28,149 bases of DNA from an uncultured bacterium (GCA_937899715.1 CALCNX010000067.1:1-28149), one strand, 5' to 3'. Shown: positions 6,860 through 15,965, counted from the stretch's first letter. Numbers and translations: made by a program. Notes: generated by a model not told the origin, from the letters alone.

Positions 6860-9800
6860 TTACCGCACAATCTGTACCGTTTGTGTTGCTTTGCCTTCAG
6901 CGGAGCGCAGTGTCAGCAAGTACGAACCGCTTGGAAGCGCCGCAGTAGCAAAGCGAACTGTATGCTCACCCGCCTTGATGCTGCTCAAAAGCTCCTCGCG
7001 GACAGTCTTACCGCTAATATCACTTAGCGTCATTGTTACATCTCCTTCATCGGCTTTACGGAAACTAACGGTAATAGCATCCGTCGCCGGATTGGGGCTG
7101 CTTTGAACAATAACCAAAGCGGCTTTCGGCGAGAAGAACAGTTGTTGCCCGCCTGCTTGATTGAACTTTGTCAGAAGGAAACTGCCCGACGGCTGTAGAA
7201 GTATCAAATCTCCCGCTGTCGGGTCAGTGAGCTTGACGGTATTGAGCATTGTTACTGTCGAACCCGTCGCGCTGCCAATAGCCGCACGGAAGGTCGGCGT
7301 GATAACCGTATCGGCAGCACTTCCGGACGGTATAGCAAGGACAACTGTTCGCACGGCGCTTGCCACCGTATTTCCGGCGGCGAGGCTCGTGAGATTGGTC
7401 GGCTCAAGAAGTGTCGCATTGTAACTCATTGAAGCAAACAAGAAGCGTCCTGCCGGAATACGATGGCGATTTCGCACCACTATCGGCATAGAAACCGTTT
7501 CGCCCTGTTGGGCAGAATAGACTGCGCTTGACTGCCCGGAAGCAACTTGCAAGAATGCTTGCGGAGCGCCCAATATGCTCAGTTTACCCGATACCGCACT
7601 GATATTGGCGTTCGTGGCAAAGGCATCCTCAAGACGTAGCACCGTCGTGGTATCATTGCCAAGAAGTACACGGTATCGCAGACGCGCCATGACAGTATCC
7701 GTGCCGTTAGGAGTGAACGTAAGCCGCACTAAGCGCTGATTGTCATAGACACTGCCCGTCGAGGCGGCATCAAGCGGTTGCAGCACGGTTGCATTGAGGC
7801 GTAGATTAGCGTAAATGGTTGTGTTCGCGGGTAGATTGCGAACACCGCGCAAGATTATCGGCACGGTAATATCATCACCAATTTGTGCCGTTGCATCCAC
7901 TGTTGCCAGCGTTGCACGGGCGGCAGAGGCTTCGGCGCTTGCACGCAGGTCAACCGTCATTACGGGAAATTCAGCATTGCTGCGCACCACGAGGCGTGCT
8001 TCTTTTTGTCCGTTGGAAGTCGGTGCAAAGAAGACTGTTGCCGTCGAAGTGGCGTTCGGAGCAATTTTTGTGCCTACGGGAATTTCTCTCAGCAGACGGA
8101 ACTCACTTGCGTTCTTGCCTTCAATAGAAACACTCGTGACCGTTACCGTATCGCGCCCTGCACCGCGAATGCCTAGCCCTATCGTCGAAGAGGTTGCGTT
8201 CGGAGCGGTTGTCGCAAAAAACACGGTAGAAAGCGGCACTGCAAGACGACGGAGTGCATTACCACTACCTAAAAGCAGTACCGTTTCCGAGCCGGGTGCT
8301 TGGTCGTATGCAACGGTCATTGTCCCAATGCGAACACCCACATCTTTCGGACGGAACGATACCGTGAGTGCAAGACTCTCATTCGCTGCCAGACGAATCG
8401 GGAATGCGGTACTAACGGTAAAGTCGCTGCCATTCAAACCTCCCAAATCAATCCGCGAAATACTCATACTTGCTGTGCTGCTGTTGCGAAGCGTGATGCG
8501 TTGTGTAGCCGTAGTATTCACATTTACCAGCCCGAAATTGAACTGATACATACTCGGTGTTGAATTGATAACATCAGCTGTTGCACGGGCTGTTACCTGT
8601 ACTGCCCTCGGTATTCCGCCAACACTACCAACACGCAGCCGCGCCGAATCGGCTTTGTCGCTGAACATAATAATATCAACCAACTTCTCACCCGCTTGCG
8701 TAGGCGAATAGGCAATCGAAAGCTGCTGCTGTGCGCCCGGCTGCACCGTGAAAGGAAGTGGTGTCAGAAGACTAAATTCGGTGCTTTGTACGGTGTTCAG
8801 TGTTGCCTGCAAGAAGGCTGACCGCGTGACTGTTATCGGCTCAGTGCCCATATTCCGCAGAGAAACAAGATTCACGACGCGCGTCGTACCTATCGGTACA
8901 AGACTGAGCGGCGGCAATGTCCCCGTGAGCGAGAACGGCGGCAAGCGGTCGAAACGGCTAAAGAAGCCGGATGTACCGGTCAAATCTGTTCCAACATCGT
9001 TGTAATATCGCAGAAGATTCGTCGGACGCTGCCCTTCGCCTGTAAGCGGCATCACTGCTGTTACACCATCGTAGGTGATGCGCAATGCAGCATCGCGCGA
9101 GCGCGGCAGACTTGGTGAAAATGCGACCTGCACGGCGCTTGTACCATTCGGGGAAATGGTTATCGGGGCTTGAGTCAGCACACGAAACTCGCCGCTTGTA
9201 CCATCCACCGACGGGACGATATTCAAATCTGTTATTGTGAGCGGGTTCGCGCTAATATTTGCCAATGTAACGGTAAGGGTTTTGACCGTGCCGACGGTAA
9301 CAGGCTGGACTGAAACAACGGTTCCGCCAATACGAACAGTAGTGTTGAAATCTAAGCCCGTTGTAAGCGGTGGGTCAGTCCAGAGAACGCCACCGGAGCG
9401 GGCTGTGGCAGTAAGCTGCGTCGTGCGTTGGAAAGAAACAATGCGCGGCGTATTGAGCGAAGCAAAGTCGCCCGGGGTGTAAACATACACCAAGCCCGAT
9501 GGCGGCGCAATTTCGGGGAAGAGGTCGCATCTATCGGTGGATGCGGTGGCAGGGGAAGAAGTCAGCCAGTCATTGAGTTGAAAATTAACCAAGCGGCTGT
9601 TAAAGTCTGACGTATTCTTTCCGCGCAAACCAACCTGCCCGCGAATCAAGAATCCATCCAATGTATAGCTCATTTTGTCGTATGCCAGTTCAATACGATT
9701 ACTACCCTCGTATAATCGGATTTGGAAATTCAAGTCTGCATCAGGCGAGGCACCATTTGCACTACCGACAAACGAAGCTCGCTTCCACTGTACAATAAAC

Positions 9801-12466
9801 ACACGATTGGGTGCATCGCCTTGGGTGGTGTAGCGGATTGTACCATCGCCAAGCATAAACAAGTCCAGCGCAAACCCAGCAATGATACCATCAGCGCCAA
9901 ATGTGCCGTCACCAATGGGGGAACGAACAAAGTCGGTCTCCGTAATAGATGACCGTGCCGGAGCAAATGCAAGGAAGCCATTTGAAACCAGTCGTACATT
10001 TGTGTAGGTGGTGGGACCGAACTGGAACGGAAAAGGCAACGTTATATCTTTTTCATCGTCATCCAAGCCCGCCCCTGCATTAGCGAAAGGAAAATTATTG
10101 TCGGTAATTTCGGTGTAGGTCTCACGCTTGGTAGAGAATCGGTAGCCGTTAGCTATCGGCGTACCTGCGCCACTCGTGGGAACAACACCGTCCGACATTC
10201 CCACCAAATTGAAATTTGCCGTACGCTGCCCCGTTGCTCCTGCCGTGGGCGTGAAGCGAACTTGACGGGTAACCGAAGCGCCCGGCTCCAGAGTGGTTCC
10301 GTCCAACGGGGTAACAAGTTTGAATTCACTTGCATTTGTTCCCGTAAAATCCTGCGTAGCCGCCGTTACTCTCACGTTTTGATTGCCTGTGTTAGAGATG
10401 CGTACTGTGGCAGTTGTGGGTACAGGGGTTGTACCAAAATCAAGTGTCGGCGAGACGGCAAGCTGCGGTGTGGAGCCTGCTGCTAATTGGAAGAAAATTG
10501 AGACACGCTCGTAGTTAATGTATGAGCCGGAGCGGTAGGTAACAAGGAAGTCGGCGACATCCACTGCACCCGCCGATGCTGTAGCTCCGGGCTGAAGCTG
10601 AATGGTGAACTCTGCGTCTTTACGCTGCCCCGTTGCAAGATTACCGATACTTACTGTTGGCTGCAATGCTGTAATCGTGGGATCAATGGGCGTGAGCGTT
10701 ACACTCACGTCTGTTGCATTGGAAAGAATATTTTTCACACCAAGCACAAATCGCTTCGGCTCGAAACTTGTCAATAAGCCGTTCACTGCGTCAAGACTAT
10801 TACCCGCGCCAATGATACCCGGCAAATTTTCGCCGCTACCATTCAGTGAGCGATTGATGTTCAGCGCCCGATACGCATTCATACGCCCAAAATAGAACGA
10901 AGGACGCACAGAAGCGCCCGACACCAGCACGTTTTCAGACGTGCCACGAATCTGTTGGGTTACTTGCTGCGGTGTCCATTCGGGATGCAATGTACGCACG
11001 AGTGCTGCTACACCTGCTGCCAAGGGCGAAGCCATGGAAGTACCGTTGTATGTGGTATATCTGCTGCCGATAACAGTGCTGAGGATATTACTTCCGGGCG
11101 CAAAGACAGAAGTTTTGATACCAAAATTAGAAAAGCCGGACGGCACATCATTTTCGTCTGATGAACCAACGGACATCACGTTATCAAATGAAGCAGGTAC
11201 AAAATCATCGTCCATAAGCACTCCGCTATTCCCTGCCGCCGCCACAACAAGCGTACCGAGCGCAGTTGCCGTGTTGATAATGTCCTGCTGTGCTTGACTA
11301 AAGCCATTTGCGCCGCCCCACGAACAATTCACGATGTGAGCGCCCATTTGTGCGGCATAGAGAATGCCTTCATAACCAAGAATGACACTTGTCGAATTTG
11401 CAGCGTCTTCTGTGGCTTGTTTGATGGGCAGAATACGGCATCGGAAGCCCGAACCCAAGCCGCCCGTGTTATTATTTGCCGTTGCTCCAGCAATGCCTGC
11501 CACGTGCGAACCGTGATTAAGCCCGTCTTCAGTATCAAGGTCACGGAAAGGGCGGGGGCGGGGATCGTTGTCGGGGCGAAGGATTGATGCTGCGCGGTCA
11601 GCAGCTGTGGTGTTGCCAATAAAATCCCAGCCGCGCCAGTCATCTACTTTGCCATTGTTGTCGTCATCCACGCCATTGGTGCGTTTGTCGCGCCCCATAG
11701 CGTCCATGCCGGATTCGCCCGGATTTGTCCAGATATTATCTTTCAAGTCTTCATGTTCAATATCCACACCGCTATCACAAATGGCAATAATGGTTTTCTC
11801 GCTGCCTGTGGATATACCCCATGCTTTTTCCGCTTCAATACGCGCCCAGTGATACTGCTTTGTGAAAAGCGGGTCGGTGGGAGTAACGCGGTCTTGCATC
11901 TGCTGATAAACATAAATCGGCTCGGCATATTCTACTTCGGGATTTTTCGCAAGGTCGTTGCAGAGTTTTTGCACATCCACGCCCGGCTCGAAGCGCACGG
12001 CATAAAGGCGACCTATTCCATATGTATCCGATGTGAGCATAGCACCGCTGTTGTGCGGTGTGGACACGGGGCGAATCTCGCGCACATTCACACCCTCCAG
12101 AGCACTCATCAGCACGGATGATTGGAAGGTCTTTGCGCCCTTGCCCATGACGAAAAGCTCGCGGGTCTTCACATAAATTGCACCTTTTTCGTAGGTGCCC
12201 TCTTTGAGAGGCATCACGCGGCGTGCCTTCGCGAGCGAATACATTCCGCCGCCAAGCGAACTGCCGGGAATTAAGGAAAGACGCTTCATTTGGAACACGG
12301 TGTTGGCACGAGCGTCCTTCTTGGTACGCGCAAGCGTTGCATCAGAAGGGGAAGTTTGCGCAAAAATTTCGGAAGCGAAGGGCAAAAGGAGTGCCAACGC
12401 CATAGCGAAACGCAATGTTGCAGACCGCAATGCACGAGAGGTCGCACCAGTACGGGGTTGATTCAT
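6860..12466 (-). CDS. Giant secreted subtilisin-like (S8) protease with T9SS sorting tail
   Basis: This protein has 1868 residues. The signal peptide is 1-36 (cleavage near SEIFA-Q). An I9-like propeptide region covers about 90-190. The S8 catalytic domain is about 200-520 with all key residues: D231 in CDSGVD, H318 in NHGSHVAG, oxyanion N413 in AAAGNSG and S477 in YNGTSMASP. An insertion NGVDDDNNGKVDD (264-276) looks like a calcium loop. Then come five Ig-like choice-of-anchor-D modules, one separated from the others by a ~225-residue beta-rich domain (about 770-993), two cohesin-like modules (about 1514-1767), and a T9SS C-terminal domain (about 1782-1868: SSPNPATDAITVSF, LPSGSYLLTL, VQIVR). 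The ATG at 12466 starts the signal peptide and has AAGGA upstream; 81 further codons of open frame are not credible. Expected at the surface or outside the cell, degrading proteins; substrate unknown. Confidence 0.95.
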   Translation of the reverse strand: MNQPRTGATSRALRSATLRFAMALALLLPFASEIFAQTSPSDATLARTKKDARANTVFQMKRLSLIPGSSLGGGMYSLAKARRVMPLKEGTYEKGAIYVKTRELFVMGKGAKTFQSSVLMSALEGVNVREIRPVSTPHNSGAMLTSDTYGIGRLYAVRFEPGVDVQKLCNDLAKNPEVEYAEPIYVYQQMQDRVTPTDPLFTKQYHWARIEAEKAWGISTGSEKTIIAICDSGVDIEHEDLKDNIWTNPGESGMDAMGRDKRTNGVDDDNNGKVDDWRGWDFIGNTTAADRAASILRPDNDPRPRPFRDLDTEDGLNHGSHVAGIAGATANNNTGGLGSGFRCRILPIKQATEDAANSTSVILGYEGILYAAQMGAHIVNCSWGGANGFSQAQQDIINTATALGTLVVAAAGNSGVLMDDDFVPASFDNVMSVGSSDENDVPSGFSNFGIKTSVFAPGSNILSTVIGSRYTTYNGTSMASPLAAGVAALVRTLHPEWTPQQVTQQIRGTSENVLVSGASVRPSFYFGRMNAYRALNINRSLNGSGENLPGIIGAGNSLDAVNGLLTSFEPKRFVLGVKNILSNATDVSVTLTPIDPTITALQPTVSIGNLATGQRKDAEFTIQLQPGATASAGAVDVADFLVTYRSGSYINYERVSIFFQLAAGSTPQLAVSPTLDFGTTPVPTTATVRISNTGNQNVRVTAATQDFTGTNASEFKLVTPLDGTTLEPGASVTRQVRFTPTAGATGQRTANFNLVGMSDGVVPTSGAGTPIANGYRFSTKRETYTEITDNNFPFANAGAGLDDDEKDITLPFPFQFGPTTYTNVRLVSNGFLAFAPARSSITETDFVRSPIGDGTFGADGIIAGFALDLFMLGDGTIRYTTQGDAPNRVFIVQWKRASFVGSANGASPDADLNFQIRLYEGSNRIELAYDKMSYTLDGFLIRGQVGLRGKNTSDFNSRLVNFQLNDWLTSSPATASTDRCDLFPEIAPPSGLVYVYTPGDFASLNTPRIVSFQRTTQLTATARSGGVLWTDPPLTTGLDFNTTVRIGGTVVSVQPVTVGTVKTLTVTLANISANPLTITDLNIVPSVDGTSGEFRVLTQAPITISPNGTSAVQVAFSPSLPRSRDAALRITYDGVTAVMPLTGEGQRPTNLLRYYNDVGTDLTGTSGFFSRFDRLPPFSLTGTLPPLSLVPIGTTRVVNLVSLRNMGTEPITVTRSAFLQATLNTVQSTEFSLLTPLPFTVQPGAQQQLSIAYSPTQAGEKLVDIIMFSDKADSARLRVGSVGGIPRAVQVTARATADVINSTPSMYQFNFGLVNVNTTATQRITLRNSSTASMSISRIDLGGLNGSDFTVSTAFPIRLAANESLALTVSFRPKDVGVRIGTMTVAYDQAPGSETVLLLGSGNALRRLAVPLSTVFFATTAPNATSSTIGLGIRGAGRDTVTVTSVSIEGKNASEFRLLREIPVGTKIAPNATSTATVFFAPTSNGQKEARLVVRSNAEFPVMTVDLRASAEASAARATLATVDATAQIGDDITVPIILRGVRNLPANTTIYANLRLNATVLQPLDAASTGSVYDNQRLVRLTFTPNGTDTVMARLRYRVLLGNDTTTVLRLEDAFATNANISAVSGKLSILGAPQAFLQVASGQSSAVYSAQQGETVSMPIVVRNRHRIPAGRFLFASMSYNATLLEPTNLTSLAAGNTVASAVRTVVLAIPSGSAADTVITPTFRAAIGSATGSTVTMLNTVKLTDPTAGDLILLQPSGSFLLTKFNQAGGQQLFFSPKAALVIVQSSPNPATDAITVSFRKADEGDVTMTLSDISGKTVREELLSSIKAGEHTVRFATAALPSGSYLLTLRSAEGKATQTVQIVR
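7165..7925 (-). repeat. Two tandem cohesin-like modules in the S8 protease
   Basis: Two adjacent ~120-130-residue modules share a layout. The first has GDDITVPIILRG then LNATVLQPL; the second has GETVSMPIVVRN then YNATLLEPT, at similar spacing. This is the look of cohesin-like beta sandwiches and indicates an internal duplication just before the T9SS tail. Confidence 0.6.
9466..10155 (-). other. Unassigned ~225-residue beta-rich domain inside the S8 protease
   Basis: Residues about 770-993 of the protease begin at GYRFSTKRETYTEI. They contain GLDDDEKDITLPFPFQF, a VRLVSNGFLAF core and LNFQIRLYEGSNRIEL, and end at YVYTPG. The pattern resembles nidogen-like or lectin-like beta sandwiches that recognise surfaces, but I cannot name a family with confidence. 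It splits the run of Ig-like modules. Confidence 0.5.
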
Positions 12467-12473
12467 TGAACTA

Positions 12474-12478
12474 TCCTT
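12474..12478 (-). promoter_or_regulatory. Ribosome binding site AAGGA of the S8 protease gene
   Basis: AAGGA lies 7 bases before the ATG at 12466 and supports the start at the signal peptide rather than the longer open frame. Confidence 0.6.
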
Positions 12479-12753
12479 TGGAAAGATGGAAAAATCACAA
12501 TGTGAACGATTGAAAGGGTTATATGCTATCTGGGTTGGTATCGTCATGGAATACATTACGTTACGGGTGTTGATAATAATGGAGAACATGAGACAAAACG
12601 AGACAAAGTTCTTTTGGACGAAGCGTGTTGTTGCGCAGTGAGTGAGTAAGCTTTGGAAACTAGGGAATTTTTCGCATAAAATCAATATCAAATCACCGAC
12701 TGTCCACATTTCTGATAAATTTCTCTCCGAAAACCGTTTTTGCGTAATCTTCC

Positions 12754-12783
12754 TTTGCAGAGAATGTTTGTATGATTATTTTG
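12754..12783 (+). promoter_or_regulatory. Weak candidate promoter for the glmM-cdsA operon
   Basis: TTTG at 12754-12757 and TTATTTTG at 12776-12783 resemble the Bacteroidota -33/-7 elements (TTTG and TAnnTTTG) with one mismatch and an 18-base spacer, 110 bases before the glmM start. Such short matches can arise by chance. Confidence 0.25.
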
Positions 12784-12875
12784 AGCCTACTTTATGGAAA
12801 GCCGCAATTTATGCGTTTTTCGGCGCGTTTTTCGGCACTTAAAACCGACTTTTGCGCACATTTTTTTGCGAATTC

Positions 12876-12882
12876 GAGGAGA
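12876..12882 (+). promoter_or_regulatory. Ribosome binding site of glmM
   Basis: GAGGAGA lies 11 bases before the ATG at 12894, slightly further than usual, and supports this start over frames opening upstream. Confidence 0.6.
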
Positions 12883-12893
12883 ATTAACACAGT

Positions 12894-14282
12894 ATGCCAT
12901 TTATTCGTTCTATCTCCGGAGTACGCGCCACCCTTGGCGATGCGCTCACGCCATTTGTGGTGGCAGAATATACCGCCGCGTTTGCCTCTTACTTACCGCC
13001 GGGGATTGTCGCTGTCGGGCGTGACGGCAGACCGTCGGGGCAGTGGATTGAGAAAATTGTCTGTGCCACACTTGCCGCTTGTGGGCGCGAGGTACTGGAA
13101 CTCGGTGTCGTGCCTACACCCACCGTCCAGCTCTTTTCCGAGCATCAGGCTGTTGCGGGCGGCATTTCAATTTCTGCGTCGCATAATCCCGTAGAATGGA
13201 ACGGCATGAAGTTTATCAACGGCGATGGTATTTTTCTCGGAGCCGACGAAAACGCTGCCTTTTGGCACTGCCTCGACGAGCGGCGCTTCCGCTTTGTGGC
13301 TGACCAGCACGGCGAGAGCATGACCACACACCAAAACCCAGCCTCGCATCACACTGAATCCATTATGCTGCTACCGGTATTTTCCAATTCCGGCAATGTG
13401 GAACTTATCCGCAAGCAGCAGTTTCGCGTCGTGGTGGATGCCGTCAACGCATCAGGTTCACACTTCATTCCCTATCTGCTCAAGGCATTCGGCTGTGAGG
13501 TTATCCCGCTCTACTGCGACGGCACGGGTGTTTTTCCGCACACACCGGAGCCGATACCGGAAAACCTTGGTGATTTGGCAAAAGCAGTCTTGGAGCACAA
13601 AGCCGATTTTGGCGTTGCCGTTGACCCCGATGCAGACCGCCTTGTACTGGTGGACGAGCGCGGGCGCGTTGTCTTCGAGGAATTTACGATTGTCATTGCA
13701 GCACTCTCAGCATTACGAAACAAGCAATATTTTGGCGAAAATACGGATGCACCAGTCGTGGTCAATTTTTCCACCACTCAAGCCGTTGAGGACGTAGCCG
13801 CGCACTATGGCGTGAAGGTCATTCGCACTCCCGTCGGTGAAATCAATGTCGTCCGGGCGATGATGGAACATGGAGCGCTTATCGGCGGCGAAGGCAGCGG
13901 CGGCGTGATTCTATCGGCTTGCCATGCCGGACGAGACTCTCTTGTCGGTACGGCACTGGTGCTGCTTCTGCTCGCACAGGTCAAGCAAGAGCGACCCAAA
14001 ATGAACCTTTCCAGCGTTGTTGCAGCGCTACCACACTACTCAATGGTCAAGCGCAAAAAAGAATTTAGTGGCAATGTCCACGACGTTTTTGAAGCGGTCA
14101 AAACCGTATTCCCAAGCGCTGAAATCAACACTGAGGACGGACTTCGCCTGACTCTCCCCAATAAATGCTGGGTTCATCTTCGCACCTCCAACACCGAGCC
14201 AATCATCCGCGTCATCGCCGAAGCACAAAGCGACGAAGAAGCCGAGAAGATTGCAGAGGCGTGTATGGAGAAGATTCATTGA
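12894..14282 (+). CDS. glmM: Phosphoglucosamine mutase-type phosphohexomutase
   Basis: This 462-residue enzyme belongs to the alpha-D-phosphohexomutase family. In the GlmM role it interconverts glucosamine 6-phosphate and glucosamine 1-phosphate for UDP-GlcNAc, peptidoglycan and LPS synthesis in the cytoplasm. All four active-site loops are present: the phosphoserine loop SASHNP (S96), the metal loop DPDADR (244-249), the sugar-binding loop GGEGSGG (331-337) and the phosphate-binding loop RTSNTEP (430-436). The GGEGxGG sugar loop, rather than GGEQSGH, is what I recall from Bacteroidota members annotated as GlmM. The length fits. It leads a plus-strand operon with cdsA 31 bases downstream and the acyltransferase. 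Phosphomannomutase or phosphoglucomutase activity is the main alternative, since specificity in this family is not settled by motifs. Confidence 0.85.
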   Translation: MPFIRSISGVRATLGDALTPFVVAEYTAAFASYLPPGIVAVGRDGRPSGQWIEKIVCATLAACGREVLELGVVPTPTVQLFSEHQAVAGGISISASHNPVEWNGMKFINGDGIFLGADENAAFWHCLDERRFRFVADQHGESMTTHQNPASHHTESIMLLPVFSNSGNVELIRKQQFRVVVDAVNASGSHFIPYLLKAFGCEVIPLYCDGTGVFPHTPEPIPENLGDLAKAVLEHKADFGVAVDPDADRLVLVDERGRVVFEEFTIVIAALSALRNKQYFGENTDAPVVVNFSTTQAVEDVAAHYGVKVIRTPVGEINVVRAMMEHGALIGGEGSGGVILSACHAGRDSLVGTALVLLLLAQVKQERPKMNLSSVVAALPHYSMVKRKKEFSGNVHDVFEAVKTVFPSAEINTEDGLRLTLPNKCWVHLRTSNTEPIIRVIAEAQSDEEAEKIAEACMEKIH

Positions 14283-14313
14283 CATTTTTTCTTTCCTCCA
14301 AAAAACACTTCCC

Positions 14314-15225
14314 GTGAGCAACACCACCACCCGCATCATCGTTGCCGTCATCGCCGCGCCAATCATCATCGGTTTGGTAATTTTGGGCGGCGTTTGGTTC
14401 TGGCTTTTTGCTGAAGCGCTTGCTATTCTGGCATTAAAAGAACTCTATGACTTAGGCAAGCACACATCTGCCTCGCCCCAGCGCATTATTGGCTATGTGG
14501 GCAGTTTTTGTGCTGGTGCATACTTTTTTGTGGCAAACGCTTTACCGCCTGCGATTGCGAGCATTGTGTTCCCCGCTTTCGTTCTTCTTTTTGTGCTTGC
14601 TGTTTTAATCATCGAACTCCTGCGCAATGCCCCACACCCGCTTTGGAATGCCTCTATCACGACCTTTGGTGTGTTTTATGTTGGCTTTTTTCTGACGAGT
14701 CTCGTGGGATTGCGCATGACCTTTAGCGGCAAAATGCTTGACCTGCCCGTCATCGCGCCCTTTCTTACTCATCTTTCGCAGCCGGAACGCCTCGCACTCG
14801 GCGACCAATGGGGTGCATGGCTCGTCTTTGCGACATTTATCGCCATCTGGACGTGCGATTCGTTGGCATTTTTTGCCGGAAAAGCATTCGGTTCGCACAA
14901 ACTTTTCCCGCGCGTCAGCCCGAATAAGTCATGGGAAGGCGCTGTGGTGGGCTTCCTGGCTTCGTCAGCAGCATTCGTGGCTATTGCACATTACCTCTTG
15001 CCATTTTTGCCGGCGCTTCATGCAGGAATTATCGGCGCTTTGGCAGGGATTATCGGACAGTTTGGTGATTTGGTCGAGTCTCTCTTCAAGCGCGATGCAG
15101 GCGTAAAGGACAGTTCCACCATCATTCCCGGGCACGGTGGTGTCTATGACCGCTTCGATGCCGCCATGTTCGTTGCGCCTGTTGTATATATCTATGTGAA
15201 TCTCTTTTTGCTTCTTACTCCATGA
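14314..15225 (+). CDS. cdsA: Phosphatidate cytidylyltransferase
   Basis: This 303-residue multi-pass membrane enzyme makes CDP-diacylglycerol from phosphatidic acid and CTP, the branch point of phospholipid synthesis. The CdsA signature is intact near the C-terminus: SLFKRDAGVKDSSTIIPGHG followed by GVYDRFDA. It is preceded by a QFGDLVES segment. Hydrophobic helices fill the rest, including one directly after the start (IIVAVIAAPIIIGLVILGG). GTG at 14314 is chosen because it puts a short cytoplasmic tail before the first helix. The frame is open back to 14251 inside glmM, but only via TTG and with a less family-like N-terminus. No Shine-Dalgarno sequence is seen before the GTG, so the start is the weakest point. 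Its TGA overlaps the ATG of the next gene, so the two are coupled, and the neighbour supplies phosphatidic-acid-type chemistry. Confidence 0.92.
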   Translation: MSNTTTRIIVAVIAAPIIIGLVILGGVWFWLFAEALAILALKELYDLGKHTSASPQRIIGYVGSFCAGAYFFVANALPPAIASIVFPAFVLLFVLAVLIIELLRNAPHPLWNASITTFGVFYVGFFLTSLVGLRMTFSGKMLDLPVIAPFLTHLSQPERLALGDQWGAWLVFATFIAIWTCDSLAFFAGKAFGSHKLFPRVSPNKSWEGAVVGFLASSAAFVAIAHYLLPFLPALHAGIIGALAGIIGQFGDLVESLFKRDAGVKDSSTIIPGHGGVYDRFDAAMFVAPVVYIYVNLFLLLTP

Positions 15226-15887
15226 TTCCCGCTTCGCACAAAGGCTGGGCACACGCCATTTTTCGCCGCTATCTTCGCTTCCTTATTAAAAAACGATTTC
15301 ATGCACTTCACGTGTTAGGTGATGTACCGAGGGTCAGCACCGACACACCCGTTCTCCTTCTCCCCAATCATTCCACGTGGTGGGATGGCTTCTTTCCGTA
15401 CGTGCTGAACGACATCGTTCTGAAGCGTGAGTTTTTTATCATGATGCTCGAACACCGACTACGCGAATTTTGGTTCTTCCGCTTCGTTGGTGCGTTCTCT
15501 ATCAACCAACAATCTCCCAAAGGCATCGCCCAATCGCTTGATTACACCGCCACGTTGCTTCAAGGCAACCGCCTCGTTGTCCTCTTTCCGCAAGGAGAAC
15601 TCACGGCATGGGGCAAGCGCCCGCTCGGCTACAACAGAGGCGTGGAGCGGGTTATACGGAAGTGCATTGAACGAGGCAAACAGATTGCAATTATTCCACT
15701 GGCAATACGGTGCGAATTCCTTGCCGATGAAAAACCGCACGTATTCTTGCAGTGCGGTGCGCCTCTTTACATGGATGCAAATGCTACACGAAGCACAGCC
15801 GACGAGTTGGAACGCCTTGAAACGGCACTCTTGGAAGAATTGGAGAGGCACATCACGACAGGGGAAGTTGGGGAAATACTTTTGTAA
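15222..15887 (+). CDS. PlsC-family lysophospholipid (1-acylglycerol-3-phosphate) acyltransferase
   Basis: This 221-residue protein has the glycerolipid acyltransferase motifs: the catalytic NHSTWWDG (H50, D55, the HX4D box), a second block around the RFVGAFSINQ residues and FPQGE at 122-126 in place of the common FPEGT. It would transfer an acyl chain to a lysophospholipid or similar acceptor at the inner face of the membrane. Immediately after CdsA by ATGA overlap, it would supply phosphatidic acid as the CdsA substrate, which is the simplest reading. The FPQGE variant and short length also occur in family members acting on other acceptors, such as carotenoids or ornithine lipids, so the exact substrate is open. 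It is the last gene of the operon; a hairpin terminator follows at 15916. Confidence 0.82.
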   Translation: MIPASHKGWAHAIFRRYLRFLIKKRFHALHVLGDVPRVSTDTPVLLLPNHSTWWDGFFPYVLNDIVLKREFFIMMLEHRLREFWFFRFVGAFSINQQSPKGIAQSLDYTATLLQGNRLVVLFPQGELTAWGKRPLGYNRGVERVIRKCIERGKQIAIIPLAIRCEFLADEKPHVFLQCGAPLYMDANATRSTADELERLETALLEELERHITTGEVGEILL

Positions 15888-15915
15888 AGCCTCACTACGT
15901 TCAGCCCTCACACTC

Positions 15916-15965
15916 AAAAAAAAAGCCCCGACACCGTCAAGCATTGTGCTTGTGTGTCGGGGCTT
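15916..15965 (-). terminator. Strong rho-independent terminator, mainly for the 11-kb gene, possibly bidirectional
   Basis: Perfect 12-base arms AAGCCCCGACAC (15923-15934) and GTGTCGGGGCTT (15954-15965) enclose a second nested stem CAAGCA/TGCTTG with a 3-base loop. Nine A residues at 15916-15924 give a T-run on the minus strand right after the stem, as expected for a terminator of the gene ending at 16088. On the plus strand only CTTGCCC follows, so termination of the acyltransferase transcript may be weaker. Confidence 0.85.

Larger units (their letters stand above)
12467..12893. other. Divergent intergenic region between the protease and the glmM operon
   Basis: These 427 bases separate two outward-facing genes and must hold both promoters. 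I see no RNA gene, no convincing small ORF and no large repeat. A weak Bacteroidota-like promoter candidate for the plus strand is TTTG (12754-12757) plus TTATTTTG (12776-12783), 18 bases apart and one base off the TAnnTTTG consensus. On the minus side no element is clear. Confidence 0.5.

Noticed and set aside
7815..8546. Open frame of 243 codons on the plus strand
   Set aside because: Antisense to the Ig-like modules of the S8 protease; no family features.
12467..12709. N-terminal extension of 81 codons on the S8 protease
   Set aside because: A clear signal peptide with a ribosome site starts at 12466; the extension is not conserved-looking and would bury the signal.
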